64,000 bases of DNA from Bradyrhizobium sp. CCH5-F6 (GTDB lineage: Bacteria; Pseudomonadota; Alphaproteobacteria; Rhizobiales; Xanthobacteraceae). The stretch covers positions 124,001-188,000 of the forward strand of contig NZ_LSIC01000094.1 in assembly GCF_001556045.1 (NCBI RefSeq), in the 5' to 3' direction. The notes beneath the pieces are model-generated. The model ran no database searches and had not been told where the DNA came from. It saw only the letters and a program-made list of their open reading frames with translations. How positions within the stretch are numbered: the stretch's first letter is position 1; each line of letters opens with the position of its first letter. A program made the translations under genes and the position numbers. Positions 9,277 to 18,284 of this stretch are shown in pieces.

Positions 9277-10398
9277 CTAGAGCGTTGAAGGATGGAAGCG
9301 GTCGATGCCGAGATCGCTGATGCGGGTCTGGGTGCCGCCATTGACGATCAGCTCCGCCATCACGGCGCCGGCGCCGGGGCCGAGCTGAAATCCGTGCAGC
9401 GAGAAGCCGAACTGGTGATAAAGGCCCTTGTGACGGCTACTCGGCCCAAACACGGGGATATCATCCTTCATCTTCGCCTCGATGCCGGCCCAGGCGCGGA
9501 CGATGTTGGCGCTGCGCATCACCGGAAACAGCTCGAAGACGGTGCGGGCGCTGACGGCAAGGCTCTTCCAGTCCAGCACCGTCTCGTTGCGGTCCTGATA
9601 AGGCGTCGCCAGATGGCCGCCGCCGATCAGCACGGTGCCGTTGGAGAATTGCTTGAAGGAGAGCTTGCGCCCACGCAGGATCACGACGGGGTCGATGAAG
9701 TGCGGCACGCGCGAGGTGATCATCAACATCGGCGCAACGGTCTCGACCGGAACGGGTTCGCCGAGATCGGCCGCGATCTTGCCGGCCCAGGCGCCGGCAG
9801 CGTTGACCAGCACCGGCGCGACGAAGGTTTCCGTGCCGACGTCGACGTGCCAGAGCCCGTCGCTGTACCGGATGTTGCTGGCGGCGACGCCCTCGCGCAC
9901 GGTCGCGCCGAGCTGTTCGGCCTTGCGCCGGAACGCCGTCGTCGTCTGCGCCGGATTGGCGGCGCCATCACGGCGCGAGACCACGCCGCCGGGACAGGTC
10001 TCGGCCACGGCCGGCACCAGCCGTCGCAATTCAGTCGCGTCGATCAGCTCTTCATGGGTGAAGCCGAGCGCATTGAGTTCGGCCACACGCGCGCGACAGG
10101 CCGCGAGTTCCTCCTCGTTCTCGGCGACCAGCACCTGGCCGTAGCTCTCGAAGCTGCAATCGTCGTCGAGGAGCTCGGAGATCTTCTCCCAGATCCCCAT
10201 CGAGCGGATCGAGAGTGGAATCTCCGGAATGTGCCGCGCAAGCTGACGCACGCCGCCGGCATTGACGCCCGAGGCATGACGACCAGCATAGTCCTTCTCG
10301 ATCAGCACCGGCCTCAAGCCGGCGAGGCACAGATGCAGCGCGGTCGAACATCCGTGGATGCCGCCGCCAACGACGATCGCATCCACGTTTCTGGTCAT
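9277..10398 (-). CDS. DAO-type FAD-dependent oxidoreductase (opine/D-hydroxyproline dehydrogenase beta-like)
   Basis: Flavoprotein of 373 residues in the D-amino-acid oxidase (DAO) family. The N-terminal Rossmann motif AIVVGGGIHGCSTALHL binds FAD, and the C-terminal FGFSLHGFQLGPGAGAVMAEL is the typical GxxxGFQLGPxxG block of sarcosine-oxidase-beta-like subunits. The start ATG overlaps the stop of the preceding alpha-subunit gene by 4 bases (ATGA), so the two are translationally coupled. With the alpha flavoprotein and the small 2Fe-2S protein this reproduces the architecture of OoxAB, HcnABC and heteromeric D-hydroxyproline dehydrogenases, which oxidise a secondary or primary amine to an imine and pass electrons onward. 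The substrate is unknown. The adjacent polyamine-like ABC importer and RidA suit an imported amine or opine. Confidence 0.9.
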   Translation of the reverse strand: MTRNVDAIVVGGGIHGCSTALHLCLAGLRPVLIEKDYAGRHASGVNAGGVRQLARHIPEIPLSIRSMGIWEKISELLDDDCSFESYGQVLVAENEEELAACRARVAELNALGFTHEELIDATELRRLVPAVAETCPGGVVSRRDGAANPAQTTTAFRRKAEQLGATVREGVAASNIRYSDGLWHVDVGTETFVAPVLVNAAGAWAGKIAADLGEPVPVETVAPMLMITSRVPHFIDPVVILRGRKLSFKQFSNGTVLIGGGHLATPYQDRNETVLDWKSLAVSARTVFELFPVMRSANIVRAWAGIEAKMKDDIPVFGPSSRHKGLYHQFGFSLHGFQLGPGAGAVMAELIVNGGTQTRISDLGIDRFHPSTL

Positions 10399-11813
10399 CC
10401 GCGCACCACCGCCTTGACGTCGGCCTCGCTCTTGGGAACGGCGGCGAGCTCGGCGAGCGTGATCGGCTTCACCGGCGCGCGCAGCCGGTAATAGCCGATC
10501 TCCTGGGGGCTCTTGCCGCGCGCCTGCGCCATCAGCTCAGTGACGGTGAGGCCACAGAGCCGGCCCTGGCACGGACCCATGCCGGTGCGGCGATAGGCCT
10601 TGAGCTGGTTCGGCCCGGTCGCGCCGATCGCGACGGAGTCGAGAACGTCCTTGGCCGTCACCTCTTCGCAGCGGCAGACGATGGTGTCGCCTTTGGGAAT
10701 CCGGAACTGCGGCGCGGGACGAAACAACGTGTCGAGGAAGACGCGGCCGCGCTCGGCCTTGGCGAGATCGGCGCGGAGCGTTGCGATCGCGGGAAGCTTC
10801 GCAGCGGCCGCCGGCGCCAGCGCTTCCACAGCCGCGCGCGCCGCGATGCGGCCGCGAACCATGGCTGCATTCGCGCCGCTGATGCCCGCGCCGTCGCCCG
10901 CGATGGCAATGCCAGCGACCGACGACGAACCGTTCGCATCCAGCACCGGCGACCAGCACAATTGCAGATCATCCCAGCGATGCTCGATTCCCGCCGCCAT
11001 TGCCAGATTGACGTTCGGTACGACGCCTTGATGCAACAGCAACAGATCCGTCGGGATGGTCTCGCGACTGCGACCGGCGACATAGCTCACGCTCGCGAGC
11101 TGGCCATCACCGGAGGCCGCGAGCTCGGTGACACCCGAGACGACCCGCACCTTCGCCTTCACTTCGCGCATCATGGCGAGGCCCTTGGCGAAATAGGGCG
11201 AGGTCAGGAAGGCGAAGGCGTGCGGCAGCGCGGCGTAATAATTGCGGCGCTCGGTGGTATCGAGGATGCGGTCGATGCGGCCGCCGAGGCGCAGGATCTG
11301 CGCGGCGAGCAGCCAGAGCAGCGGCCCCTGCCCCGCGATCACGGTGCGGCCATCGGGCACGAGCGCCGATGATTTCAGCATGGTCTGCGCCGCGCCGGCC
11401 GTCATCACGCCCGGCAACGTCCAGCCGGGGATCGGGAACGGCCGCTCCAGCGCGCCGGTCGCGAGGATCACGCGCCTGGCCTTGACGAAGGCGGATGCGC
11501 CACCGATCGAGACCGCGATCTCGAGATTACGGTCCAGGCTCCACACGGTGGCACGATGAATGATTTCGGCGTTGCTCGCGCGCAGCGACTGCACGAGATC
11601 GGCACCCACCCAATAGTCCGCGCCGAGCTGATTGCGCTCCGTGACCGGCGTCGAGGAAATCGCGCGGAACACCTGGCCGCCGGGGCCGATATTCTCGTCG
11701 AGCAGCAGCGTCGACAGGCCGGCTTCGGCCGAGGTCGCCGCCGCAGCAAGACCCGCAGGCCCGGCGCCGATCACCACGACGTCATAGTCTTCGCGCTTGG
11801 GAGCCACAGTCAT
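10395..11813 (-). CDS. NAD(P)/FAD-dependent oxidoreductase with C-terminal BFD-like [2Fe-2S] domain (alpha subunit)
   Basis: A 472-residue flavoprotein. The N-terminal dinucleotide motif YDVVVIGAGPAGLAAAA is followed by ENIGPGGQVFR, the pyridine-nucleotide-disulphide oxidoreductase region. A second Rossmann motif is located around VIAGQGPLLWLLAAQIL. The C-terminal 80 residues contain a bacterioferritin-associated-ferredoxin-type cluster: CRCEEVTAKDVL with cysteines Cys-x-Cys, then GMGPCQGRLCG supplying the other two. This is the alpha subunit of opine-oxidase/HcnB-type dehydrogenases. It is coupled on both sides by ATGA overlaps to the 2Fe-2S gene and the DAO gene, which supports an alpha-beta-gamma complex. 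The ATG at 11813 is chosen because it forms the overlap and gives the MTVAPKREDYD start. In-frame codons further upstream lie inside the previous gene. Confidence 0.9.
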   Translation of the reverse strand: MTVAPKREDYDVVVIGAGPAGLAAAATSAEAGLSTLLLDENIGPGGQVFRAISSTPVTERNQLGADYWVGADLVQSLRASNAEIIHRATVWSLDRNLEIAVSIGGASAFVKARRVILATGALERPFPIPGWTLPGVMTAGAAQTMLKSSALVPDGRTVIAGQGPLLWLLAAQILRLGGRIDRILDTTERRNYYAALPHAFAFLTSPYFAKGLAMMREVKAKVRVVSGVTELAASGDGQLASVSYVAGRSRETIPTDLLLLHQGVVPNVNLAMAAGIEHRWDDLQLCWSPVLDANGSSSVAGIAIAGDGAGISGANAAMVRGRIAARAAVEALAPAAAAKLPAIATLRADLAKAERGRVFLDTLFRPAPQFRIPKGDTIVCRCEEVTAKDVLDSVAIGATGPNQLKAYRRTGMGPCQGRLCGLTVTELMAQARGKSPQEIGYYRLRAPVKPITLAELAAVPKSEADVKAVVRG

Positions 11814-12106
11814 TTTCCGATCTCCCGCTTGCCCTTCTGGATTTCGATCTGCATGCCCTCGGCGACAGGCACGAGGCACCCCTGCCGGTTGCCGACGCCG
11901 TCGATGGTAACGAGGCAGTCGAAGCACACGCCCATCATGCAATAGGGCAGACGCGGCGCGCCGCTCACCGCGGTGGAACGCCGTGCGTCGACGCCGGAGG
12001 CCAATAGCGCGGCGGAGACGGTGTCGCCCTGGCGCGCGGCGACGGCAACGCCGTCGACGAAGATCTGCACTTGCGGACGCTTGTCCTGTTCGGATCGCCT
12101 GAACAT
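11810..12106 (-). CDS. (2Fe-2S)-binding protein (Fer2_4 type, gamma subunit)
   Basis: A 98-residue plant-ferredoxin-like protein. The cluster ligands are in PYCMMGVCFDCLVTI (Cys-x4-Cys-x2-Cys) and the fourth Cys in RQGCLVPV. The N-terminal half has the beta-grasp strand pattern VQIFVDGVAVAARQGDTV. It is the smallest subunit of the HcnA/opine-dehydrogenase type complex, where it carries electrons between the flavins of the other two subunits. The ATG at 12106 is preferred over an upstream in-frame ATG at 12175 because of an AGGGG site just upstream and because the longer leader is not ferredoxin-like and would intrude into the adjacent gene. The stop overlaps the ATG of the alpha subunit by 4 bases. 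The previous flavoprotein gene ends 31 bases upstream. Confidence 0.9.
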   Translation of the reverse strand: MFRRSEQDKRPQVQIFVDGVAVAARQGDTVSAALLASGVDARRSTAVSGAPRLPYCMMGVCFDCLVTIDGVGNRQGCLVPVAEGMQIEIQKGKREIGK

Positions 12107-12137
12107 GGGAATGCCCCTTGGCTCCTTCCTGAAATCT

Positions 12138-13274
12138 CTAATAGCCGCTATTGTTGGCTGCGCCCGCGCCGCCAAACCGGCTGGCGGAGAACGCGCCGAC
12201 CAGCTCCGGCTCGAGCGCGCCCTGCGCCACCATGCGCGCGATGTCGAAGGCGTGGTTGGACGCGAGCGTGACGCCGGAATGGCAGCAGGCGACGAAGGCG
12301 CCGGGATGCGTCTCCGACTGATCGTAGATCGGAAAGCCGTCCTGGGGCATCACGCGGATGCCGGCCCAGCTCCTGACCACGTTGAGCCGCGACAGATGCG
12401 GAAACATCCGCTGGGCGCGATCCGTCATGACCGCGCTGATCGAATGCTTCAGCGTGCGATCGTCGAGCTCGTCCTCCTTGCTGTCGCCGATCATCACCGT
12501 GCCCTCGTCGGTCTGGCGGATCGTGGTCAAGGGGTGCGGCAGGAACGGCATGGTGCGCTCGGTCACGACGATCTGGCCGCGGGTCGGCCCCATCGGCGCG
12601 TAGAGACCGACCATCGGCGCCAGCGTCTGATTGGCATTGCCGGCGGCCAGCACAATCTTGGCCGCGCGCAGCTCGCCCTCCGGCGTCGTCAGACGAAACT
12701 CGCCGCCGCTTTTGCTGATCGCCGAGACCGGTCGCCCCGGAAAATAATCGATCCCGAACGCCCTGAAGCCGGTGTGGAAGGCGCGGAACGTGCGCAGCGA
12801 ATTGACATGGCCATCCAGCGGACAATAGCTGCCGCCGGAAACTTCCGGGCCGATCAGCGGCAGTGCCTTCTTGACCTCGGATGCGGATAGCATCTCCATC
12901 TTGTAGTCGGCCGCGCCGACCTGGTTGTGCATGCGCTTGACCAGCTCGGTGCGCTGGCCGAATTCGTCCTCGCCGAGCGTGAGGTGAAAGCCGCCGTTCT
13001 GCTGGAGGCAGACGTCGAGGCCGGTCTGCTGCTTCAGTTCGGAGGCGAGCCGGGCCCACGCATGTGACGCCTGCACGGTCCAAACCGTATAGGCCGGCAT
13101 GCCGAGTCCCTTGCTCTGCACCCAAACCAGCGCAAAGTTCGCGCGCGAGGCGCGCTTGGTGATATCGCCTTCGTCGAGCACGGCCACCTTCTTCCCGAGG
13201 CGGCCGAGGCCCCAGGCAATGGCGGAGCCGAGCAGTCCGCCGCCGACGACGGCGACGTCGTATTCTCCTGACAT
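12138..13274 (-). CDS. FAD-binding oxidoreductase, DAO family (second, divergent copy)
   Basis: A 378-residue DAO-family flavoprotein with N-terminal motif YDVAVVGGGLLGSAIAWGLG and C-terminal CCHSGVTLASNHAFDIARMV, in the glycine-oxidase/sarcosine-oxidase-like clade. It differs strongly from the 373-residue beta subunit downstream: there the C-terminal block is GFQLGPGAGA. So this is not a recent duplicate but a separate enzyme of the same operon. An RBS TAGGAGAACTC precedes the ATG at 13274, 8 bases after the permease gene stop. The role is probably oxidative deamination of an imported amine or amino acid, releasing an imine and reducing FAD. Acceptor (oxygen or quinone) is not determined. 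Confidence 0.88.
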   Translation of the reverse strand: MSGEYDVAVVGGGLLGSAIAWGLGRLGKKVAVLDEGDITKRASRANFALVWVQSKGLGMPAYTVWTVQASHAWARLASELKQQTGLDVCLQQNGGFHLTLGEDEFGQRTELVKRMHNQVGAADYKMEMLSASEVKKALPLIGPEVSGGSYCPLDGHVNSLRTFRAFHTGFRAFGIDYFPGRPVSAISKSGGEFRLTTPEGELRAAKIVLAAGNANQTLAPMVGLYAPMGPTRGQIVVTERTMPFLPHPLTTIRQTDEGTVMIGDSKEDELDDRTLKHSISAVMTDRAQRMFPHLSRLNVVRSWAGIRVMPQDGFPIYDQSETHPGAFVACCHSGVTLASNHAFDIARMVAQGALEPELVGAFSASRFGGAGAANNSGY

Positions 13275-13282
13275 GAGTTCTC

Positions 13283-14089
13283 CTATCGTCCCGTATCGCC
13301 CTTGCCGGCGAGCACACGGTCGAGCCCGTAGAAGCGGTCGAGCAGAATGAGGGCGGTCATAGTGATCGCGATCACGCAGGCCGAGACCGACGTCACCAGC
13401 GGATCGATGTTGTCCTGGATGTAGAGGAACATGCGCACCGGCAACGTCTCGGTGCCGGGTGCCGCGAGGAAGACGGTCATGGTGAGGTCGTCGAAGGATT
13501 GGATGAAGGCGAGCGCCCAGCCGCTGATGACGCCGGGCAGGATCAGCGGCAGCGTCACGCGGCGGAACAGCGTCCAGCCGCCGGCGCCGAGCGAGACCGC
13601 CGCCATTTCGACGGTGCGATCCATGCCGGTTGCGGCGGCAAGCGTCAGCCGCAGCGCGAACGGAAACACGATGATGACATGCGCGACGATCAGCGCGGCG
13701 AAGCTGCCGCCCAGCCCGACCGACGTGAAGAAACGCAGGAAAGCGATGCCGAGCACGACATGCGGGATCATCAGCGGCGAGAGGAACAGCGCCGCCAGCG
13801 CATCGCGGCCGCGGAAGCGGTAGCGCGCGATCGCGAGCGCCGCCGGCACCGCGAACAGAAGCGCGACGAAGGACGAGAGCGCGCCGAGTCCGAGGCTGAC
13901 CCAGAAGGCGTGGATGAATTCAGGATAGTTCGCGATCGTCCTGAACCAGCGCAGCGAAAAGCCGTTGGTCGGCAACGAGAGGAAGCCTTCTGGCGTGAAG
14001 GCGACGAGGCAGACGACCAGGATTGGCGCCACCATGATGATGACGAAGATGGCGTGGAAGATCAGCGCGAGCGGGCCGTTCCGTCTCAT
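13283..14089 (-). CDS. ABC transporter permease (PotC-like)
   Basis: Inner-membrane permease of 268 residues with about six hydrophobic helices and the binding-protein-dependent transport signature EMAAVSLGAGGWTLFRRVTLPLI, a form of EAA-x3-G that contacts the ATPase. This family (PotC type) pairs with a PotB-type permease, a PotA ATPase and a PotD receptor for polyamines or related cations. Its start ATG overlaps the stop of the upstream permease gene by 4 bases, preceded by GGAGG. It forms part of the 17056-9277 operon that supplies substrate for the flavoprotein dehydrogenases downstream. Confidence 0.9.
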   Translation of the reverse strand: MRRNGPLALIFHAIFVIIMVAPILVVCLVAFTPEGFLSLPTNGFSLRWFRTIANYPEFIHAFWVSLGLGALSSFVALLFAVPAALAIARYRFRGRDALAALFLSPLMIPHVVLGIAFLRFFTSVGLGGSFAALIVAHVIIVFPFALRLTLAAATGMDRTVEMAAVSLGAGGWTLFRRVTLPLILPGVISGWALAFIQSFDDLTMTVFLAAPGTETLPVRMFLYIQDNIDPLVTSVSACVIAITMTALILLDRFYGLDRVLAGKGDTGR

Positions 14090-14957
14090 CGGAACACCTC
14101 CGCGTAGCGGCGCTCGATCAACGCGTTGCTGCCGACGACGATCAGCACCAGCGCGACCAGCAGCAGCGTCGCGACCGCAGCCCCGAGCGGCCAGTTCAGC
14201 GTGTTGAGGAACTCGTCATAGGCGAGCGTCGCCGCGACCTTGAGCCGCCGGCCGCCGATGATCGCCGGCGTCGCGAAGGCGCTGGCCGAGAGCGAGAATA
14301 CGATGATGGCGCCCGACAGCACACCCGGCATGATCTGCGGCATGATGATGCGGCGGATCGTCGTGATCGGGCCGGCGCCGAGCGACATCGCGGCATTCTC
14401 GATCTGCGGATCGAGGCGTTGGAGTGCGGCCCACACCGACAGCACCATGAACGGCATCATCACATGCGCGAGCGCGACAATCATTCCCGTCTCGGTGAAC
14501 ATGAAGGGGATGGGGGAGCGCATGACCCCGAGCGACATCAGGAGCTTGTTGACGAGACCGTTGTTGCCGCCGAACAGCAGCGCCCAGCCGAGCGTGCGCG
14601 CAACGACGGAGATCAAGAGCGGCCCGAGAATGACCAGCAGGAAGAAGCTCTTCCAGCGGCCGCTCATGCGGTTGAGGATGTAGGCTTCGGGCGCGCCCAG
14701 CAGAGCCGTGAGCAGCGTGGTCAGGATCGCGATGCGAAACGTCCGCCAGAACATTTCTGCATAGTAGGGATCGGTCGCAATCTCGTGCCAGTTCTTGAGG
14801 ATGAAAACCGGCTCGATGCCCTTGTACTGGCCCCAATCGTGGAACGACAGCATCACCGTCATCGCCAGCGGAATCAGCAGTACGCCGACGAACAGCATCA
14901 AGGCGGGCGCCGTCAGCGCCCACGGCGCACGCGCGCTGCGTTCCTCCGCGACCGCGC

Positions 14958-14961
<4 letters not shown>
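14086..14961 (-). CDS. ABC transporter permease (PotB-like)
   Basis: Inner-membrane permease of 291 residues, first half of the heterodimeric channel. An N-terminal helix from about residue 15 (WALTAPALMLFVGVLLIPLA) is followed by the cytoplasmic EAA-type loop ENAAMSLGAGPITTIRRIIM. Sequence and order match PotB family permeases. The ATG at 14961 overlaps the end of the ATPase gene by 4 bases (ATGA) and is followed by MSAVAEERSARAPW; upstream in-frame codons are within the ATPase gene. Its stop overlaps the start of the second permease gene in the same way, so the two subunits are translationally coupled. Confidence 0.9.
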
Positions 14962-15998
<1,037 letters not shown>

Positions 15999-16021
15999 GA
16001 CGCTGTCTCCGCCGCGAGCGA

Positions 16022-17056
16022 TCAGCGCTCGACCTCGCGATTCCAGCGCTTGGTCCACTCCTCGCGCTTCTCGTTGATGACGGTCCAGTCCGGATTGTAG
16101 AGCTTGGCCGCGCGCTCGCCGATCGGCGCCATCTTGCCGAGCTCCGGCGGGATCACCAGCGATTTCAGCACCGGGCCATAACCGTAATCCTTCAGCAGCA
16201 CGAGCTGGATTTTTGGATCGAGCAGCGTCTTGATGAAGCTTGCGGCGAGCGGCGAAGCATTGGGCTTGTTGATCGGACAGGCCGTCGTCAGCAGCGTCGC
16301 GGCGCCTTCCTTGGGATAGACGAAGTCGACGGGAAAGCCGGTGTTGGCGAAGCTCTGCACCCGGCCCGTGCCCCACACCGCGATCACGGCTTGGCCGGAC
16401 TGGAACAGCTCGGTCATCTTGCCCGGCGACGGCTCATAGGCCAGCACGTTCGGATTGATCTGCTCCTTGAAGATCTTGAAGCCGGAATCGACGTTGGTCT
16501 CGCCACCGCCGTTCATCTTCGACAGCATCACCAGCGCTTCGAGACCATAGGTGTTGTTGATCGGCGGAATCACGAGCTGCTTGGCGTATTTCGAGTCCTT
16601 CAGATCGTTCCAGGAGGTCGGCGGTGCCCAGCCTTTCTCCTTGAACACCTTGGTGTTGTACATCAGGCCGGTGGCGACGATACCGATCGCGACCGCGCGA
16701 TCGTCCTTGAAGCGGGCGGTGTCGTACAGATCGGCTGGCAGTCCGTCGAGCTTGCCGCAGAAGCCGAGCTGGATCGCCTGGTACATCGGGCCGTCATCGA
16801 CGATGGCGACGTCGATCTGCTGGTTGCCCTTCTGCGCCTGGAGCTTGGCCAGCGTGTCGGTGGAGTTGCCGGCGACGTACTCGACCTTGACGCCGTTCTC
16901 CTTCTCGAAGGCCGGGATCACCTCGTCGCGGATCGTCTTCTCGAAGGAGCCGCCATAGCCGGCAACGTAGAGAGTCTTTTGCTGGGCCGAGGCGGCCGAC
17001 GGGGCGGCAACGAGCGCCGCGATGCTGACCGCTGTCAGAAGGCGAAGAGTCTTCAT
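16022..17056 (-). CDS. ABC transporter substrate-binding protein (PotD/extracellular family 1-like)
   Basis: A 344-residue periplasmic binding protein. The signal peptide MKTLRLLTAVSIAALVAAP with ASA-QQ cleavage near residue 24 is clear. The mature protein begins LYVAGYGGSFEKTIRDEVIP, the GGSF pattern seen in spermidine/putrescine-type and amine/opine binding proteins; later motifs include VDVAIVDDGPMYQAIQLG and NTYGLEALVML. The gene is first in the operon: the start at 17056 faces a 272-base intergenic region shared with a divergent LysR gene, which suggests regulation by that protein. An amine, opine or amino-acid derivative is the likely ligand, given the dehydrogenases encoded downstream. 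Confidence 0.9.
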   Translation of the reverse strand: MKTLRLLTAVSIAALVAAPSAASAQQKTLYVAGYGGSFEKTIRDEVIPAFEKENGVKVEYVAGNSTDTLAKLQAQKGNQQIDVAIVDDGPMYQAIQLGFCGKLDGLPADLYDTARFKDDRAVAIGIVATGLMYNTKVFKEKGWAPPTSWNDLKDSKYAKQLVIPPINNTYGLEALVMLSKMNGGGETNVDSGFKIFKEQINPNVLAYEPSPGKMTELFQSGQAVIAVWGTGRVQSFANTGFPVDFVYPKEGAATLLTTACPINKPNASPLAASFIKTLLDPKIQLVLLKDYGYGPVLKSLVIPPELGKMAPIGERAAKLYNPDWTVINEKREEWTKRWNREVER

Positions 17057-17328
17057 ATGGACCGATCTCCAATACCGGAATGAGGTGACGTGCCGACAAG
17101 CTCCGGCCGAAGCGCCTGCCGCATTTCCTTCCGCGCCAATCCCACTTTGATCAGGGCTCCGGCCCCTGCTCGGCAGGTTTGGCGCGATTTGGAGGTTCGA
17201 ACCCCTCCAATCTGCCGAAAAAGCGGGCTGTCTCCAGCTCTGATGAAAAAGATCGCAACCTAGACTTCCATCGTCCAATGAATAATGGCACCCTTTGCAT
17301 GCCAAAATGTTATGGATGGAAGTTGGAG
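17057..17328. promoter_or_regulatory. Divergent intergenic region between the ABC/oxidase operon and a LysR gene
   Basis: This 272-base gap holds the promoters for the leftward ABC-transport/oxidase operon and the rightward LysR gene. It is the natural place for the LysR operator. The only strong structure seen is the stem-loop annotated at 17170-17218. The part nearest the LysR start (17270-17320) is distinctly A/T-rich compared with the surroundings, in line with a promoter. No sigma-factor boxes are confidently assigned. Confidence 0.5.
17170..17218. other. Two-part stem-loop with tRNA T-arm-like apex
   Basis: An inner 7-bp perfect stem TTGGAGG/CCTCCAA encloses an 8-base loop TTCGAACC. 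Flanking it is an outer 7-bp stem TCGGCAG (17170-17176)/CTGCCGA (17212-17218), separated by 12 bases on the left and 1 on the right. The apex resembles a tRNA T arm, but the loop has 8 bases and no D arm or anticodon arm fits upstream, so this is not an intact tRNA gene. It may be a LysR operator, an mRNA leader structure for either transcript, or a relic of a tRNA 3' end. Confidence 0.45.
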
Positions 17329-18228
17329 ATGGCGCGGATCAATTCGCGGCAGGTTGAGGCTTTCCGCGCGACGATGCTGACCGGCAGCGTCACCGAGGCG
17401 GCCAAGCTGATGGTGGTGACGCAGCCCGCGGTCAGCCGCCTGCTGCGCGACTTCCAGGCGCTGCTGAAGATGGAGCTTTTCGAGCGGCGCGGCACCGGCC
17501 TCGTGCCGACCGCGGCGGCGATGGCGCTCTATACCGAGGTCGAGCGCTCCTTCGTCGGTCTCGAACGCATCACCGCGGCTGCCGAGGAGATCCGCGGCCG
17601 CCGCACGGGCTCGCTGCGGATCGCCGCGCTGCCGGCGCTCGCGAACGGCTATCTGCCGCGGCTCGCCGGTCACTTCTTGATGGAGCGGCCCAACCTCAAC
17701 CTCGCCTTCTTCGGCGTGATCTCGCCGATCGTGGTCGACTGGGTGCTGAACAACCAATGCGACATCGGCTTTGCCGAGGTGCCGATCGCCCATTCCGGCC
17801 TGCCGAGCCTGCGGCTGCCGGCACTGCCGCGCGTCGCGGTGCTGCCGACGGGCCATCGCCTGGCTGAGAAAGAGGTGCTGGAGCCGCGCGATTTCGAGGG
17901 CGAGACGTTCATCTCGCTGTCGGCGGGATCGTCGAGCCGGCACCTCGTCGATCAGGTTTTTCACCGCAGCGACGTTCGCCGCGTGCTCAGGGTCGAGACC
18001 ACGCTGTCGGAAATCATGTGCGGCATGGTGTCGTCGGGACTCGGCGTGTCGATCTGCGATCCCTTCACCGCGCAGGAATTTGCAACGCGCGGCGTCGTCG
18101 TGAGACGATTCCTGCCGCGCATCGACTTCGAATTCTCGGCAGTCTTTCCGGCACAGCGCAGCCCGTCGCCGGTGGCGCTGGATCTGGTCGAAACCATGCG
18201 CAAGGCGCTCGTGGAGTTCGAGCATTAG
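17329..18228 (+). CDS. LysR family transcriptional regulator (first)
   Basis: DNA-binding regulator of 299 residues, standard LTTR length. The winged helix-turn-helix occupies residues 1-65: RQVEAFRATMLTGSVTEAAK, then VTQPAVSRLLRDFQ, the recognition helix. The remainder is a periplasmic-binding-like effector domain starting with GSLRIAALPALANGYLPRL. ATG 17329 (MARINSRQVEAF) matches the usual LTTR N-terminus; an in-frame ATG at 17299 would add ten residues. It is transcribed divergently from the ABC/dehydrogenase operon, the classical arrangement for a LysR activator of that operon. It ends 56 bases before the convergent carbamoylase gene. Confidence 0.92.
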   Translation: MARINSRQVEAFRATMLTGSVTEAAKLMVVTQPAVSRLLRDFQALLKMELFERRGTGLVPTAAAMALYTEVERSFVGLERITAAAEEIRGRRTGSLRIAALPALANGYLPRLAGHFLMERPNLNLAFFGVISPIVVDWVLNNQCDIGFAEVPIAHSGLPSLRLPALPRVAVLPTGHRLAEKEVLEPRDFEGETFISLSAGSSSRHLVDQVFHRSDVRRVLRVETTLSEIMCGMVSSGLGVSICDPFTAQEFATRGVVVRRFLPRIDFEFSAVFPAQRSPSPVALDLVETMRKALVEFEH

Positions 18229-18284
18229 TGCCGGCCTGCTTGATCTCCGCCGGAAGCTCGGCCGCCTGCGCCGACGTCACGAAA

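Noticed and set aside
9277..12106. Hydrogen cyanide synthase hcnABC
   Set aside because: Subunit architecture is similar, but the same organisation is shared with opine and hydroxyproline dehydrogenases. The importer and RidA context favours an amine/opine catabolic function, so HCN synthase is not claimed.
17170..17218. tRNA gene
   Set aside because: Only a T-arm-like hairpin; the loop has 8 bases, and no D arm, anticodon arm or CCA-compatible acceptor can be formed.
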